Positions 62,166 through 64,000 of a stretch of 64,000 nucleotides of DNA are shown in pieces. Every line of letters begins with the position of its first letter. The stretch's first letter is position 1. Under the pieces are notes generated by a model. It did no database searches. It worked only from the letters and a program-made list of their open reading frames with translations, and had not been told where the DNA came from. Source of the stretch: Eumeta japonica (taxonomy: Eukaryota > Arthropoda > Insecta > Lepidoptera > Psychidae). The position numbers and the translations under genes were made by a program. The stretch covers positions 1-64,000 of the forward strand of contig BGZK01001229.1 of NCBI GenBank assembly GCA_005406025.1, given 5' to 3'.

Positions 62166-62674
62166 CTTTTAAAAATATTTAATAAAAAACAAGAAGGAAT
62201 ATTTAAAACTCAGATAAAAAACATATTTCTTGTATAATTTTTAATTTTATTTTACTCGGCTCTTAAAGAGTACGTCCTTGAATGTTTCAAAATCCTATTA
62301 TTTAGCTACACCCCATTCTGAAATACCCGGCCGCGACTTTCAGTGCCTGTTATTACGTTATAATATTCCATATACAATAATACAAATTAATGTAGTAATT
62401 ACAAAGCCAATACAACGTCGGGCTTCCAACAACGAGTTTGTATTGAGCTACGCAAATAGGTCCTTCGTATGTAACAGTCGGTGTTCCGAAATTCTTGATC
62501 CAATCACTGAAGGCTCTCTTGTCAATTTTGTATGTGTAGAGTTTATCGTTTGGTGACAATCGATTTTCTAATAATTGCGGCGATGTACGTCGTCATACGT
62601 CGATGTATCGTGGAACAGTTTCGTGGAAACTCGCGCGCCGCGGACGAAAGGACGGACAAAGGCCAAAATTAATT

Positions 62675-62718
62675 ACAAATGAATATTAATATATCATATA
62701 TTAATATACTATATATTA

Positions 62719-62754
<36 letters not shown>

Positions 62755-62755
62755 T
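62675..62755. repeat. AT-rich palindromic tract with AC / AT microsatellite
   Basis: Repeated ATATTAATATATC and ATATTAATATACT blocks are followed by six AC units (62721-62732) and eight or nine AT units (62737-62754). The block before the microsatellite can fold back on itself. Confidence 0.85.
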
Positions 62756-63219
62756 AGTAGTCCCACAGACGCGTTCTCCTGTACGAAATCACGCTGGGCC
62801 CGCAAGTCGATAGTCCGCGAACAGGTGCACGAGCTGACGAGCCAACCCGCCGCCGTCGCTTAGGCTACGGTAACGTGCGCGTTTCTAAATCCTAGACGTT
62901 TCTATTGAAGTTCAACGGTGGTCGGAACTTTCATTTATGGAGAGGGTTAACAGCTAAGACGTTTAAAAGAGCTCAAGCGAATGGATACATCGGTCATTTA
63001 TATCGTGAAAATAAATATATGAATAAATAATAATAGCGTAATTAAATGCATTCCATTTAAATAAACATAAATGCGAAGTGTGTACACGCTGTCGGCCGAA
63101 ATTTTATTGCCTGAATGTGTAAGATAATAAATAATACGGGAACATCGATACAGATCGGCCCTTTGTCCTCATGACAGCACACCAATTATACGTTTAGGTT
63201 ATAAAAATGAAAATGGCCA

Positions 63220-63330
63220 GCCCTCTCAGAGCGCCGGCCGGTGGCTCATTTGGCGCGAAGGGCGGAGGGCGGAGGGCGCTCGAGGGCCGAGGGCGCGCGG
63301 CTCGGGCGCGCGTGAAAATTTAACAAGCCC
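63220..63330. promoter_or_regulatory. Very GC-rich island with GGGCGGA repeats
   Basis: Contains GGGCGGAGGGCGGAGGGCGC and then GGGCCGAGGGCGCGCGG, several runs of three guanines that could form a quadruplex and resemble GC-box sites. It is preceded by AAAATGGCCAGCCC. It stands in AT-rich DNA, so its composition is unlikely to be random drift. Regulatory function is inferred. Confidence 0.25.
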
Positions 63331-64000
63331 GCGTCCCTACTCTACTGTACGGCTTTTTTTTTATTACGCCGTAAAGGGAGTTTTTTTTTTAATTTAGGTT
63401 CAGTTCTATTTTTTTGTTTGTGCCAGTCAGTTAAGAAGAATAAAAAAATAGTTGTTTTATATTGTCTACTTCAATCGTTAATGATAATTGTTATAATTAT
63501 AATAACATTAAATATGATATATTAAAACTATTAATATATACAATTTTTATTAATATACATATGTTAATAAAAATTTTATACATTTCTTGTTATTTTATGA
63601 GAGAGCATGTGTTAATGGTTATTTGCACATATAAAATTAAAATTTTGCAAAACTGGCGCAATTAAATGCATATGTCAGCGATTGATTGGGTGTTTAGTGC
63701 GCTTATTCGTGTAAAAGTTCTTCGTAGTTATCTACAAACAAAAAATAATGTCCTATTAATTTTCTAATAAATATTAGAGTTACAAAAATGTTTACAATCC
63801 TTAGAAATAATATCAAGGAAAATGAATGCAAATTTAATATGATAATGTACCGTACTTAATGTAAGTAGAATATGCACAATTAGTCATATAAATTGAAATA
63901 TAAGTATAAAGTAAAAATCTACTAACATAGACACAAACAAATTTAAATTCAAAACATTAAGTTGAATTAATACTTAACGCTTTAAAGCTAAATCGACCGC

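Larger units (their letters stand above)
55150..64000. other. Non-coding DNA, right end
   Basis: No gene recognised. It holds the MITE copy 3, repeat cores B and C, three microsatellites, and palindromes at 55529, 56636-56671 (TATGATCGATC arms), 58391 and 60913. A balanced stretch at 57440-57700 and GC islands at 62780-62880 and 63220-63330 are the best candidates for conserved non-coding DNA. No ChAT coding block was seen up to the end. Confidence 0.5.

Overview
The window looks like insect nuclear DNA, most likely from a moth or butterfly (Lepidoptera). It is AT-rich, non-coding over about 97% of its length, and dotted with short GC-rich islands. It carries decayed non-LTR retrotransposons, MITE-like and SINE-like repeats, microsatellites and minisatellites. 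Several dispersed repeats resemble families I remember as common in lepidopteran genomes (a core near AAGTGCGAGTCGGACTCGC, and a GTGGTCACCATCGCCCATGG segment). The order-level call is inference; 'insect' is firmer because of the protein it encodes. | The only clear protein-coding gene is an intronless 598-codon reading frame at 41926-43722 on the + strand, the vesicular acetylcholine transporter (VAChT). A good 3' splice site lies 180 bases upstream at 41745, so the coding exon is probably spliced to a 5' leader exon further upstream. This fits the cholinergic gene locus known from Drosophila, C. elegans and vertebrates, where VAChT sits inside the first intron of choline acetyltransferase (ChAT) and shares its promoter. 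I found no ChAT coding exon on either side. If the arrangement holds, nearly all of the window is one large ChAT intron, with the shared first exon to the left (or hidden around 6.1-6.3 kb) and the ChAT coding exons to the right. | Layout: 1-6.3 kb, AT-rich DNA with a MITE copy and an imperfect hairpin ending near a strong splice donor. 6.3-41.7 kb, non-coding DNA with many GC islands, a reverse-strand LINE remnant at 15.0-16.0 kb, a 31-35 bp minisatellite at 21.8-22.1 kb, a possible LINE tail at 27.9 kb, a second MITE copy at 29.3 kb and twin hairpins at 37.8 kb. 41.7-44.0 kb, the VAChT exon. 44-64 kb, AT-rich DNA with a 123-127 bp tandem array at 52.0-52.8 kb, a second LINE remnant at 53.4-53.9 kb, a third MITE copy, AC/AT microsatellites and more GC islands. 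| No bacterial-type operon, CRISPR array, rRNA or confident tRNA is present. The most interesting features are the upstream reading frame in the VAChT leader, the paired hairpins at 37.8 kb, the minisatellites and the GC islands as candidate cholinergic enhancers.
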